Shown: piece after piece, positions 11,152 through 20,973 of the stretch
Position numbering within the stretch: the stretch's first letter is position 1
How the letters are laid out: each line of letters starts with the position of its first letter
Source of the DNA: Owenia fusiformis
Taxonomy: Eukaryota > Annelida > Polychaeta > Sabellida > Oweniidae
DNA: 64,000 nt
Assembly: GCA_903813345.2 (NCBI GenBank)
Contig: CAIIXF020000008.1
Location: 3,047,341 to 3,111,340 of the forward strand
Reading direction: 5' to 3'
Position numbers and translations under genes: made by a program
Notes under the pieces: generated by a model
Told to the model about the DNA's origin: nothing
The model's database searches: none
What the model saw: only the letters and a program-made list of their open reading frames with translations

Positions 11152-11956
11152 CTCTTCTTACTCACAAGTGATGGGTCACATGTTGTTAGTGAGGAAGTCC
11201 TAGACCTATGGTGCAACCATGATGAAGCTGAAACAAAAATCATTCTCCATGCTTTATATGCATCAAGGCAGGTGGGGGCTGAGGCCAAGACCATACTTGT
11301 CAGATCTCCAGACACAGATGTACCCATACTCCTGCTACATTACATCAAACACCTACTTCTCAAAGTACTGTTTGACACTGGAGTTTCAAACAAGAGGCGC
11401 CTCATTGATGTGAAGACAGTTGCAGCAGGTTTGGGTGATCCAATCACAGCCACCCTGATCGGCATCCACTGTTTTACAGGGTGTGATACCACCAGTGCCT
11501 TCATGAGAAAGGGAAAAATAAACCCTCTGAAACAGCTGATCAAGAGGGATGTCATGCATGCAATCTTTCAAGAACTTGGAAAATCTACAGTTCTTGACCA
11601 AGGCATCTTCAAGAACTCGAAAGATTTGTGTGCATCATGTACGGGGAAAAGAAAAAACAGACATCAATCATGTACGATATATAAATTTTGCGAACAGATT
11701 TCAACCTCAAGCCTCTATCAACAACTTTGATGGGATAGACATCAGTCTCCTTCCTCCATGCAGGTCATCCCTTGTTTTAGCAGAAAATGGATGGATCCTA
11801 GAAAATGGCGAACTTGAAAATCCATATGCCATTCTTCCACAAGAGTTGGTAGACATTTATAACAAAGAATCAGATGACGATATTGATGATGATATGACAG
11901 ATAATGAAGTCAACAATTTCATAGATAAAATCTTTTCAGGTGATGTTGATAACTAA
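11152..11956 (+). pseudogene. Decayed Academ-like XPG/PIN nuclease protein fragment
   Basis: Reading from the spacer into the right arm, one frame gives a block with ASRQ, then TILVRSPDTDVPILLLH, FDTGVSNKRRLIDV, then IHCFTGCDTTSAFMRKGK. The SPDTDV and GCDTTSAF blocks carry the conserved acidic residues of the XPG/PIN-like domain. After KINPLKQL the reading shifts frame near 11,590-11,650 (ERFVCIMYGE in a third frame), then continues in another frame with DINHVRY and a degenerate C-terminal part ending at 11,956. The start of the protein and the expected C-terminal Cys-rich tail are missing. The frameshifts make it non-functional. Confidence 0.75.
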
Positions 11957-14071
11957 CAATGTTCAACTGCTTGAAGCAAATGTTGAATTGAATACTCAAG
12001 CAAAATGTATTGGTGAAGTTATTCAAAAACATATTGGTCGAACATATTAATCATTATTGTTATTGAATGTTGTCAAGCATATTCACTGAATGTTGTTAAT
12101 TGAATGTTTAATTAGTCACCAGTATTGATTATGTATATCCTAAAGCATACAGAGTTAATGCTTATAGTTTTATGCTTAGAAACTTAATTACACACAAAAA
12201 AGAAACGATTACTTCATGAATATCAAACCTAAGTGCATCTCAGGATTAAATGCATATACTGAAATCATTTAAACTAGATGGATAATATATTTCAATTATG
12301 TCAAATGAAAATAGGTGATTATTGCATAATATAAATATGTTTTTGTAATATTCTCAAAAATGATGACAATCCAAAATATCTCTCTTGTAGTGTTGTGACA
12401 ACCTTCTAAAACATATATTTTGATTTCTAAGATGTCTAATTATACTATTATTCTTAGCTACACCCTCAAAAAGTGTTAAGACTTCAATTATATGTATAAT
12501 ATGCAGATTTTGATGTGTATAATCAACATGAGAAATTTTGGAATGGAGGCTGTAATAGTTTCTGAAATATAGCTATTTGAGAAAGTTTCAGGTAAAAACC
12601 TTTCTTTTGGCAAATGGCAAATGTATTTATCCCTGGATGGCGATGAAGAATTATCAATATTGTACAATTCTTATGTCATATCTTAGCGTATATAGTCAAA
12701 TTATTTTCTAAAGCCTAAAAACATTTAATAAATATGTCATTGGGTCATGCAATTTTTACTTCATGGCGACACTCCGAAAATGCTGAAATTGAACCTTGAA
12801 AATACCTTAATTATTAGATGTAGAATGGATAAATCTCAATTATATGTCTATTATGCAGAGTATGATGTGTATAATCACCATGAGAAATTTTGGAATGTAG
12901 GCTGTAATAGTTTCTGAAATATAGCTATTTGAGGAAGTTTCAGGTATAGACCTTTATATTCGAAAATGGGGGAGAGGGGAGTTTATTTGTGCCTGGATGG
13001 CGATGAAGAATTATCAATATCATACAATTCTCATGTTATTATTTTAGCTTGTATAGTCAAATTATTTTCTAAAGCCTAAAAACATTCAATAAATATGTCA
13101 TTGGGTCATAATGTCATTTTTACTTCATGGCGACATTCAGAAAATGTTGAAATTGACCCTTGAAAATAACTGAATTATTATCTTTAGAATGGATTAATCA
13201 CCCGATTTGTATGAATTTTTCAAATTTTACTTTTACATACCTGTTCATTACCCATGCCAAAAATGAAGATGATCAAATAAATACTTCTTTAGTTATAAGC
13301 ATTTGTCATAGTACCCCCAAGAATTTGTTGTCAAGGGGGGTAAAACTCAAAAATGACAATTTTTGCACCAAAAATTGATGTTAGACTGAGTGGATTCTAA
13401 TGTAGGATGATGATATGGTTATATTTAAGCAATAAAATTATCCCCAGCTCCCGACCCCGACCAACCTTGCTATACAGCCCACCAATAAGCCATCGCATTG
13501 TTTTCATTCTATAATTAGGATGTTAATTTTATCATAAATTGTAGCATACGGTTTCGCAGCCTTTTACGTTAATCTTAAAGGGGAAAACCGGGTATAAAAG
13601 GAAGATGGAAGAGCTGGAACAGCCAATTATGTCTGTTGAAAATGTTTGAATCACTGAAACCAGTAAATTTATTTTGATTTTGCCAATATCATGATTTCTA
13701 GGAACTTCCAGTCATCCAAATTTCTAACAGTTATGTATTAAACCATAAAGAATAGAAATGTCGAATCATATTCCAATATTATCCAGTATATTTCAAGCAA
13801 ACTTGAAAAGAAATATTTTAAATGTCTCATTAAATATTCGCAGTGGGATGTGGCTTTAATTTGAACTTGACCAATAATATGTTATGCTCTCAGGTCAAAG
13901 GTCATGACAAGTAAACAAAAGCATGTGGTTCTGTTATGAAGTGATAGACAAAATGTGCCTACTTACCAGTTCATGACCATTATTCAAGTAATCCAGAACT
14001 GAAGATGAATATCCAAATATATAAAAATCCAAAATATGTTTTGATTCAATGTTGTATATGATCCTTTGGTT

Positions 14072-15685
14072 CTAGGTATAAACTGATTCAATCAGTTTTT
14101 CCCAAATGTTTTCTCTGAAGGAATATGTTGGTTTTGTTAGAACTTTTTTGGGGTGCTTGAAGGGAATGTCTGGGGCTTCTGATTCGAACAAGCTTGTATA
14201 AGCCCTGTCCACATTCTCATTCCAGTATAATACAGCTAAATTTGTCCTCATTTCATATTGAATATCTTGAAAGTAAATCCGTTTATCCTGGAACATGTTT
14301 AGTGTATTGTTAAAACTTTCAACATATGCTGTTGAAAGCGCCTTTGTGTAATTATGTGCATTTTTATAGATTGTGCTTTTTTTAATTGTATCATTTAATA
14401 GTCGAATAGCAACATCGTTTCTCACAACAATTGTACTTGGTTCATAGTTTGGATCTAGTCGACAGCGAGATTGATCAAAACAGTTTTGATGATTATTTTG
14501 GAAATGTTCAGTCATATTTGCCAGCATGTATCTCAATGTTTCTGCATTCTCGCCACAATTTTTCATGGCTGTATAAGCAAATTTCCTTATTGCTTCTGGT
14601 TTATCTTCCAGTTGAGCATGCCATGATTGACCATGCTTATACTTGGGCCCTGATGCAACATTTTGAATTTGCTTCTTTAAAGCAATGCAGGCGTGCCATG
14701 AGTCATTTTGGTTGTCCGTAAATATCTGAGTATCTCTCACAAGGCAGTTCACAGCACCATTACAATCGTGAACGTGTGTACCAATAGACACATTTTGCCT
14801 CTCAAAATCATCATACATTCTGCGTGTGCCAAATGTTTCATGTCGCTGTGAACAGGGATCATCTCTCTTTGTAACATGGATTGAATGCAAGACTTGATGA
14901 GTTTTTTCACCAATGCAAACTATATCACAGTCTTTAGCGTTCTTTCTGCAACCGTGTCTAGCATCTGTCATGATGGTTATTCCTTCTTCTAAGTTTGGAT
15001 ACATCCCAATTTCCAACTCGACAGCATTCTCAGATGATTCATTTTTCAAAGATTTAATTATATTGGCGAACTCCTTTGTAAGATTGTCCAAATAGCTTTG
15101 GGACATGGTGCCAATGTTAGCACCTTCAGAGAATCGTTCGTACTTTGAAGGTATCATCCCAGATGTAATATAACCATGGAACACTCTATAATTAACAAGA
15201 AAATGAGCATTTGCCATGTATGGGGATGAAGTCCATCTTATATTATGTCCATGCTCACATCTAAGATTAGCAATGGCGACGTGCCCATGCATTGTACTGT
15301 TCTCCCATTGAAGAGTGGAGTTACATAGTTCTTGGTGATGACTCGATTGTGCTACAAGAAGGTTTATGGCACTTGTTGTTGTTAAAAACATCAATTCGTT
15401 TGTGTCATCCTTGGAAACAGAGGAAAATGGTTGAAGTGGTACAAAGTCCTGATTGATGACCAATTGCGATGCTGGTTGTGCCGTTTCAGTTTCTCTTGAA
15501 TGATTTTTAATCCAAAAATCAAGGGCCTCTTCAATTACGTCAGTGTTATTTGACAACTTTTTAGAAAGCGATTTTTCCTTGAGGAATCTCATTTTTCTAA
15601 GAACTTCATTTTTTCTTACTTCATTTCCTCTCAGATAGAGTTGAAAGGTCAACCCTTTATTAGAGAATTTCTTTTCTTCACTCAT
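14072..15685 (-). CDS. Transposase of TTAA element B (Kolobok-like)
   Basis: A 537-residue intact frame, identical to the transposase at 6,784-8,397 except Asn for Lys at residue 47. All candidate catalytic residues (D241, D307, E456) and the WHA block are kept. The ATG is preceded by the same AAAGAAA context as in the twin. Two undamaged copies in one window suggest a family that was active recently. Confidence 0.8.
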   Translation of the reverse strand: MSEEKKFSNKGLTFQLYLRGNEVRKNEVLRKMRFLKEKSLSKKLSNNTDVIEEALDFWIKNHSRETETAQPASQLVINQDFVPLQPFSSVSKDDTNELMFLTTTSAINLLVAQSSHHQELCNSTLQWENSTMHGHVAIANLRCEHGHNIRWTSSPYMANAHFLVNYRVFHGYITSGMIPSKYERFSEGANIGTMSQSYLDNLTKEFANIIKSLKNESSENAVELEIGMYPNLEEGITIMTDARHGCRKNAKDCDIVCIGEKTHQVLHSIHVTKRDDPCSQRHETFGTRRMYDDFERQNVSIGTHVHDCNGAVNCLVRDTQIFTDNQNDSWHACIALKKQIQNVASGPKYKHGQSWHAQLEDKPEAIRKFAYTAMKNCGENAETLRYMLANMTEHFQNNHQNCFDQSRCRLDPNYEPSTIVVRNDVAIRLLNDTIKKSTIYKNAHNYTKALSTAYVESFNNTLNMFQDKRIYFQDIQYEMRTNLAVLYWNENVDRAYTSLFESEAPDIPFKHPKKVLTKPTYSFRENIWEKLIESVYT

Positions 15686-16747
15686 TTTCTTTGATAGTTT
15701 TGCTTATATGCTTATTGATGTGTCTTATTCAGGAGAAAATCACTGATAAAGTGCTTGGTTTTGGTTTTTGAGTTTTGACAGATTTGTTCTCAGGGATGTG
15801 TCATTTGATAAGATTTCTTCTCTTCAGTTTTACCAATGATCTGGTGAAATTGTAAATGTACACAGGAAAGTAACTTTTGTACATGGAACTAAATATTAAC
15901 TTAGTCATTTCATTTTTATGCAAGAATGATCTTACTTCCAGCACCATTTGGCAACTAAGCAATGTCAAACAAGTTATTGTCATCCAGCTTGCATCATTCC
16001 TTACTCATGTTGTCAGATCTTATAGTTTACTATTAAGTTTGGGTGATCCTGGGGGGGGGGGGGTGACCAGAGACTTGAGGCAAATCCAAGGGGTCATCAG
16101 AATGTGTTCATCCATGGCTAGTAAAAATGTCAACTTTCATTTGTGTGCCTTATTGATATAGAGTAATGTGAATTTATATGGTCTATTATATTAATTATTA
16201 TAGCTTATAGTGTAGCTAATCAAGTGGAGTACTAAGTGGTACACCCTCGGTTAGATAATGATGATCCATAGGAGGTAGCTATCCAGAACATTACAAGTGA
16301 TCATGCTGGTCTAAATCTACAAGTAATGGTCTGATTATGGGATGAAGATTACAGATCCATGGAACAGACACTAAAAGATCAAGGGATCTGCCATTGAAAA
16401 AGACTTTGAATGATGATAATCTAACTTTAATTTGATACACACTTGTGAAATGTCTTCATAAGTCTGTCAACACATAGCCATAAGGTCCCATTTACCTACC
16501 ACTGCTCTTTTAGCAATTTCTAATGAATTACCATAAGTGTTCCAAAATGTGCCCAAACTACTTATTTTTGCTGGTTTGCATTATCCTGAAAAGTGTGCAA
16601 GTATTTTGATAGAATGAATATGGTATTTTGAACTTAGCTTGACTTGTATTAGAAGTAGAATCTCATGTGACCATCCCCACTATCTATAAACAGTATATTC
16701 AAAACTCTTATCAGAACCAGCATATAAACAATTACTTATAATCATTT

Positions 16748-17347
16748 TTGTTCCATGCAAAAATGTCTGCAAAACGTTATATATTTGCCATATGGACTGA
16801 TGAAACAGAAGAACTTGCAATACGAACATTTTTAGAGCATTGTGGCATCACTGTGAAAGAAGCTGGTATTGAAGATTTAAAGCAACATTTGGAAAGTGAA
16901 AATAGTGAACAATCAAGCCAACCAGTCGAGACTAAAACTGACATGGATGTAGACAGTGACGATAATGATCCATTGGGCCCTCCGATATTTCCACCAGTAT
17001 TGGGTACTGATGAATGCCCACATTGTTTTTGTGCCCCGTGTTGCACATCAGAACAGTTTAGACAGTTGTGGTGGCAAACAGAAACCATTGAGCCTCATGA
17101 AAGGAATTCAACAGCTAGAAAAAAATGTTACAAAAAATTCTGGGTGATGCTGCAACATAGAGGTGCATGGAGGCACCCTCGATATGTTTCAAAAAAACAA
17201 TTGGCACTGCAGACGGATGCGAGGAGAAACTTATATGTATATCATGGACACAGAAGAGACATCATGCCAGATTGTATAGTAAGACTTGTGCGTGGATGGC
17301 TCTCCAATCCTGGAGGAATTGATTATATGGGACATCTATGGGATTAA
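16748..17347 (+). CDS. Small Cys-rich accessory protein of TTAA element B
   Basis: Twin of the 199-residue protein at 5,123-5,722, differing only at residue 114 (Ile for Ser) and residue 186 (Ser for Pro). The Cys cluster 90-99 and the C-terminal RRDIMPDC block are unchanged. Intactness in both twins suggests the gene is needed by the element rather than being a captured passenger. Confidence 0.7.
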   Translation: MFHAKMSAKRYIFAIWTDETEELAIRTFLEHCGITVKEAGIEDLKQHLESENSEQSSQPVETKTDMDVDSDDNDPLGPPIFPPVLGTDECPHCFCAPCCTSEQFRQLWWQTETIEPHERNSTARKKCYKKFWVMLQHRGAWRHPRYVSKKQLALQTDARRNLYVYHGHRRDIMPDCIVRLVRGWLSNPGGIDYMGHLWD

Positions 17348-17751
17348 TGACTATACACCAAACTTTGCAGAAATGAAAACAATATACTAGATATAATTGA
17401 TGAACAATTATAACCTAAATATCTACAATGAATTGTTTAATAATCAATGATGTTTGGGAAATTAGGATATATAAATATAAATGAATGAATCATAGCAACA
17501 AAATGCCATGTGCTTGTGTTTATAAATAACCCATTACTGCTAAGCCACATCCCCTGCTAACAGCTGATTGGCTGTTTGTTATCTGGTAGGCATTTCACAT
17601 GTTACATAAGACACCCGGGTGTATCCATTAACTGAAGTTTTCCTCTTTAAACTTATTTTGCAATACGCATTACCTATACGTATCCGTAACAAACATACGG
17701 ATAGGGATAGGTACACGTAGGGTTATATTTTTACGCTAATCTTAACCTCCC

Positions 17752-18238
17752 TGATATGTTACCTTACACGTGTGGTATTATATGGCATTGATCTGGTAGT
17801 TACACATATCCTTAATTTGAGATTGTTTTGGATCGTTTCTGCTTTCTTCTCGGGGCCTTCTTCGGTATGGCATTGGTCTTATATCTGAACATTTAGTACG
17901 GCATCGGTCCTATATTTGGCCTTTGGGCATTATTTGGGTTGGTATGGGAAAACATTGAAATTTGACATATTGGTATGGGAATATATTGATATCTAAGCGT
18001 TCAACCTGGGAATACTATTTTATTCCAAGGTTCAACCTAAGACCCCCGCCGAATGTTGTATACAGTGAACCCCCGGGATGTACATGTTGTCATGTTTCCT
18101 CTTTTGTTCCATAAAAATATTCATTTAAATAAGGTTTTATAGGCATCTCCCTCATACATCTAATCCTTACCAATTTCATCTAAGAAGTACTACATTTTTC
18201 TACATTAGTCAATTGACTAAAGTTGATTCACCGCTTGT
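17752..18238. other. Non-coding 3' flank of the methyltransferase-like gene
   Basis: Matches about 45,183-45,652 of copy 2 with small indels. Short imperfect repeats of GGCATTGGTC and GGTATGGGAA types occur at 17,865-18,020. No gene is seen. Confidence 0.5.
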
Positions 18239-19429
18239 TTATTCCATGATTTGTTTTAATTCTTTGACTATTTCAGATGCTTCCATGGTCGCCCACACTT
18301 CCTGCCGAGGGTAATTGAGCCAGTATTTTGTCACTAAGTCCCTTTGAGTGTGACGCCCAGCACGTTCAAACCATCCCAACCGCCAAACTGTATCTATATC
18401 TGTTGGTATGGGACCAAAAGTATCAGCATATTTGTCCCTAACAAAGACAGCATTGTACCAGTCTACATCTATAAGAGTGTACCCCAGAGGGGCTAACAAG
18501 TCATGGTAGGCCCTGAGAGATGCACCATACAATATCTGTTTTTCCTTGGGTCGAGTTGCTAGTAATGTCCAAACAAAATCTGCAGAATAGTTCATATGAT
18601 AGTGGACGCTAGGAGGAAATACAGGATTGAATTCCAAATCGTATATATCTGCATAGACGCCAGCATCAAGAAATGCTTTAAGAACATCCCAGTCATAGGA
18701 ATCAATATCTACCTTCATATATCCGATTCTTTTTGGAATACTGTATTTTTGCGAAATGTTGTGCACAGCTTGTGGAATCATAATTTGATTTGTCTTGTTG
18801 ATACGCCGACTGATATAGTCTTTGCCTAAGCGTCCATCCGATTGAAAACCTTTCCATCCAGCCCTAGCCATGAGTTCAGTGGCATCAGATGCCCCAGCCG
18901 CACCTATATCCACACTGTATTTTTCAATAGATAGAGGATATGCCGTTTCAATGTATTTTACCAGATTTACACCAGATATATGATTCGATAAAGATCCAGC
19001 GTGGCCTTCAAAATGTCTTACTGTTTGTCCAATAAGTTCTCCAGGATGGGTTATGTTTTTTTGACAGCCCAAATGTTGCCAAGCTGTCTTGGAGTGATCA
19101 GAAATATTATTCCAAGAACTTTTCTTTATATCCTTTTGAATTTCAAAACACTTGAACTGTTTATCTGCATCTGAGATTAGATCTAGGCCTAATTCTCTTT
19201 CTCTAGATCTATCCAATCTATATTTGGGCAACATTTTGGTATCACCGTAATTCCATGTGTTCCCGAGCATCATATCAATCATTATATATAATCCAAGTAT
19301 ACTAATAACTCCGACCATTATATACACAATAAATGACTTTTTCCGCATCATTTTGCTTATGACAGGAAATGGAAATAATGTCCATATAATATCCGTATAT
19401 CGATTGCCTTGGTAGTTGCTAGGATGCAT
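18239..19429 (-). CDS. Type II membrane protein with FkbM/SAM-methyltransferase-like domain, paralogue 1
   Basis: 396 residues in one exon. A short cytoplasmic tail with basic RKK (29-31) precedes a single membrane segment (about 32-51), then a luminal region with N-glycosylation sequons (N108-I-S, N125-I-T). The likely catalytic domain has a glycine-rich SAM-binding-like loop, YSVDIGAAGASDATELMARA (171-190), then GFQSDGR and MKVDIDSYDWDVLKAF (238-253), followed by YDLEFNPVFPP. Such motifs fit FkbM-type methyltransferase folds in animal Golgi-type proteins; the substrate is unknown. The start at 19,429 gives a 27-residue tail; Met27 or Met28 is an alternative. The AATAAA signal overlaps the stop codon. 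Lack of introns may mean a retrocopy origin. Confidence 0.75.
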   Translation of the reverse strand: MHPSNYQGNRYTDIIWTLFPFPVISKMMRKKSFIVYIMVGVISILGLYIMIDMMLGNTWNYGDTKMLPKYRLDRSRERELGLDLISDADKQFKCFEIQKDIKKSSWNNISDHSKTAWQHLGCQKNITHPGELIGQTVRHFEGHAGSLSNHISGVNLVKYIETAYPLSIEKYSVDIGAAGASDATELMARAGWKGFQSDGRLGKDYISRRINKTNQIMIPQAVHNISQKYSIPKRIGYMKVDIDSYDWDVLKAFLDAGVYADIYDLEFNPVFPPSVHYHMNYSADFVWTLLATRPKEKQILYGASLRAYHDLLAPLGYTLIDVDWYNAVFVRDKYADTFGPIPTDIDTVWRLGWFERAGRHTQRDLVTKYWLNYPRQEVWATMEASEIVKELKQIME

Positions 19430-20973
19430 CTATAAGGAGACCCCTTGGCTTCTTCAGATTTTAAAGATATGTGGCAGTTCAACGTCCGTGCCAATAATTT
19501 TCAATTTCACAACTTAAAGGGTGACGCATATCGTTTAGCAAATCGAACGCTCGTTTCTGGTGTTGCTCACCGTTTAGTATAAAAGGCCCGATCCCGGAAT
19601 AATACTCAAGGGTTCACAGGTTTGAGGTCGTTGTGTCAACACCTCTAACTGTTATATAGCATAAGTATATTATGGATCGTCACACATTTATAAAAGGGTG
19701 ATTTTTATTTTGACAAATCAATTCCACATTTATGGGCGAAGTTTCAGGATCATCTATTTGTGTATAATAAGGAAAAATTGGCATCTAAATTTCCCCATAA
19801 CGTAATAGCACACAGCTTGGCATATGAAATATCCTACAAATGAAACAAAGCAAGACAAACCGGTTTCTAATGCAAGGATTTAAATTGGCTGTTGTACATG
19901 TATTCTTTGAACGCAATCACTCTTTGGATAACGTTTTCAAAATCATTATAAACGGATTACTTTATCTCAAAGACAATTTCAATAAACTGGATTTTACAGA
20001 ACTCCCCTTATTTCTTAAAAATGGACTGATCCAGTTGATTCGCCTAGAGCCGCCATATTGTTTTTATACGGGATGCTAATCGGAACCCTTTAAACATGTA
20101 CATATTTACCTTATTTGCTCAATTTTTCTATTGTTACGTCTTTCAATTTATCATTCATATATCTCTGTATCTTCTTGTCAAACAACTCCTTTAATTCCCA
20201 CTTATTTACGTACTGGTCAAATTTTTGTACAGGGGGGTGCCGCTGAGACTCAAAATATCTACCCACATCTAGGGATTTTTCTCTAAAAATGGACCCACAT
20301 CTAGTGTTTTCTTTCAAAAATAGACCCACTTCAAGGTAATTTATAAAAAAAGACCCACTTCCGGCGATTTTTTCAAAAGCAGTACCCAGTTTTAGGATTT
20401 TTCAAAAAGTAGACCCTGTTCTAAGGATTTTTTCATCGAAATGTGACCCATATGTGTCCCCATATAGCCAATATATGGGAGTACCCCCCCCCCGGGTTCT
20501 GCTATAGAAGGTATTTTCTTTTCTCGCATATTTTTCTCTAACTTTCACTTGTTTTTCTATCTAATCCATCTATTGCCTAGTGTTTCTTATAACTTTCAAT
20601 TTGTACATCATTATTACCAAAGTTTCATATATTTTAATAAAGTAAATTGTGTAAATTTATGACATTTAAATCTCTCTTTTGTTGCAAATGTTTTACGTGA
20701 CTTTTTGTCTGCTATTCTTTGTATTTTCAGTTTACGGGACCGGAGAAGTGCTTCCATTCTGTGACATTCAATGTCTTACATTTTTTTATTCCCAATTTCC
20801 CCAATCCATTTTAGAATGAGTATTAGCTTGCTTTACTCAATCTAATTCTCGCTTTGCGAGCTCATTCCCTTATTCCAGTTTTTAGAACGGGTATTGCTTG
20901 CTTTCCCCGAGTCTTTATGGCGTGCTTTGCAATGCCCATCCATATCACAATTTCTCTTTAACTTTGACATTCC
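19430..20973. other. Upstream region of paralogue 1
   Basis: Nearly identical to about 46,838-48,381. It holds plus-strand TATAAAAG at about 19,578 and a similar string near 19,690; neither is in the right orientation for the minus-strand gene. A 79-codon open frame (19,840-20,079; 47,248-47,487 in copy 2, one replacement) has no recognisable domain. Minisatellite-like GACCCA repeats follow (separate entry). Nothing else is recognised. Confidence 0.4.
20235..20450. repeat. Degenerate GACCCACTT tandem repeat, copy 1
   Basis: About six units of 35-40 bp with the core GACCCA(C/T)(T/A)T and GGATTTTT separated by A-rich tracts, followed by a C run and GGGTTC at 20,484. The same array lies at about 47,645-47,860 in copy 2. 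Confidence 0.6.

Larger units (their letters stand above)
9016..13483. mobile_element. Fold-back element derived from an Academ-like transposon, 4,468 bp
   Basis: Left arm 9,016-11,147 and right arm 11,434-13,483 are inverted repeats of about 2.1 kb, separated by a 286-bp spacer. The ends read TAGTGGGCTGTA and the complement of GGTGGGCTGTA. A 4-bp target duplication AATA flanks it (9,012-9,015 and 13,484-13,487), and copy 2 has a single AATA (44,996-44,999). Spacer plus right arm hold a contiguous, decayed gene for a PIN/XPG-like nuclease protein; the left arm is an inverted copy of that gene's 3' part and the element end. An XPG-like domain and a 3-4-bp target duplication fit the Academ superfamily. 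Confidence 0.8.
13579..17646 (-). mobile_element. TTAA-flanked DNA transposon B, inverted twin of A, 4,068 bp
   Basis: Flanked by TTAA at 13,575-13,578 and 17,647-17,650, with the single empty TTAA in copy 2 at 45,087-45,090. It has the same ends and gene order as transposon A in opposite orientation. The two transposases differ at one residue and the small proteins at two, so both copies moved recently from a common source. It lies only about 195 bp from A on the ancestral sequence. Confidence 0.9.
4376..17751. mobile_element. Host TIR element, copy 1, split by three nested insertions
   Basis: The outer ends are a 22-bp inverted repeat, GGGAGTTTAAGATTAGCG(TAAA) at 4,376 and its near-complement ending at 17,751. 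In copy 2 the same ends lie 738 bp apart (44,445-45,182) and enclose one simple non-coding element. Here that element has been opened by two TTAA transposons and one fold-back element, growing to 13.4 kb. Part of the terminal motif (TTTAAGATTAGCG) recurs near 26,870 and 51,303, so the family has several members. Confidence 0.7.

Noticed and set aside
4824-17646. One single giant inverted-repeat transposon (12.8 kb)
   Set aside because: Copy 2 shows three separate empty sites with two kinds of target duplication, so it is three insertions.
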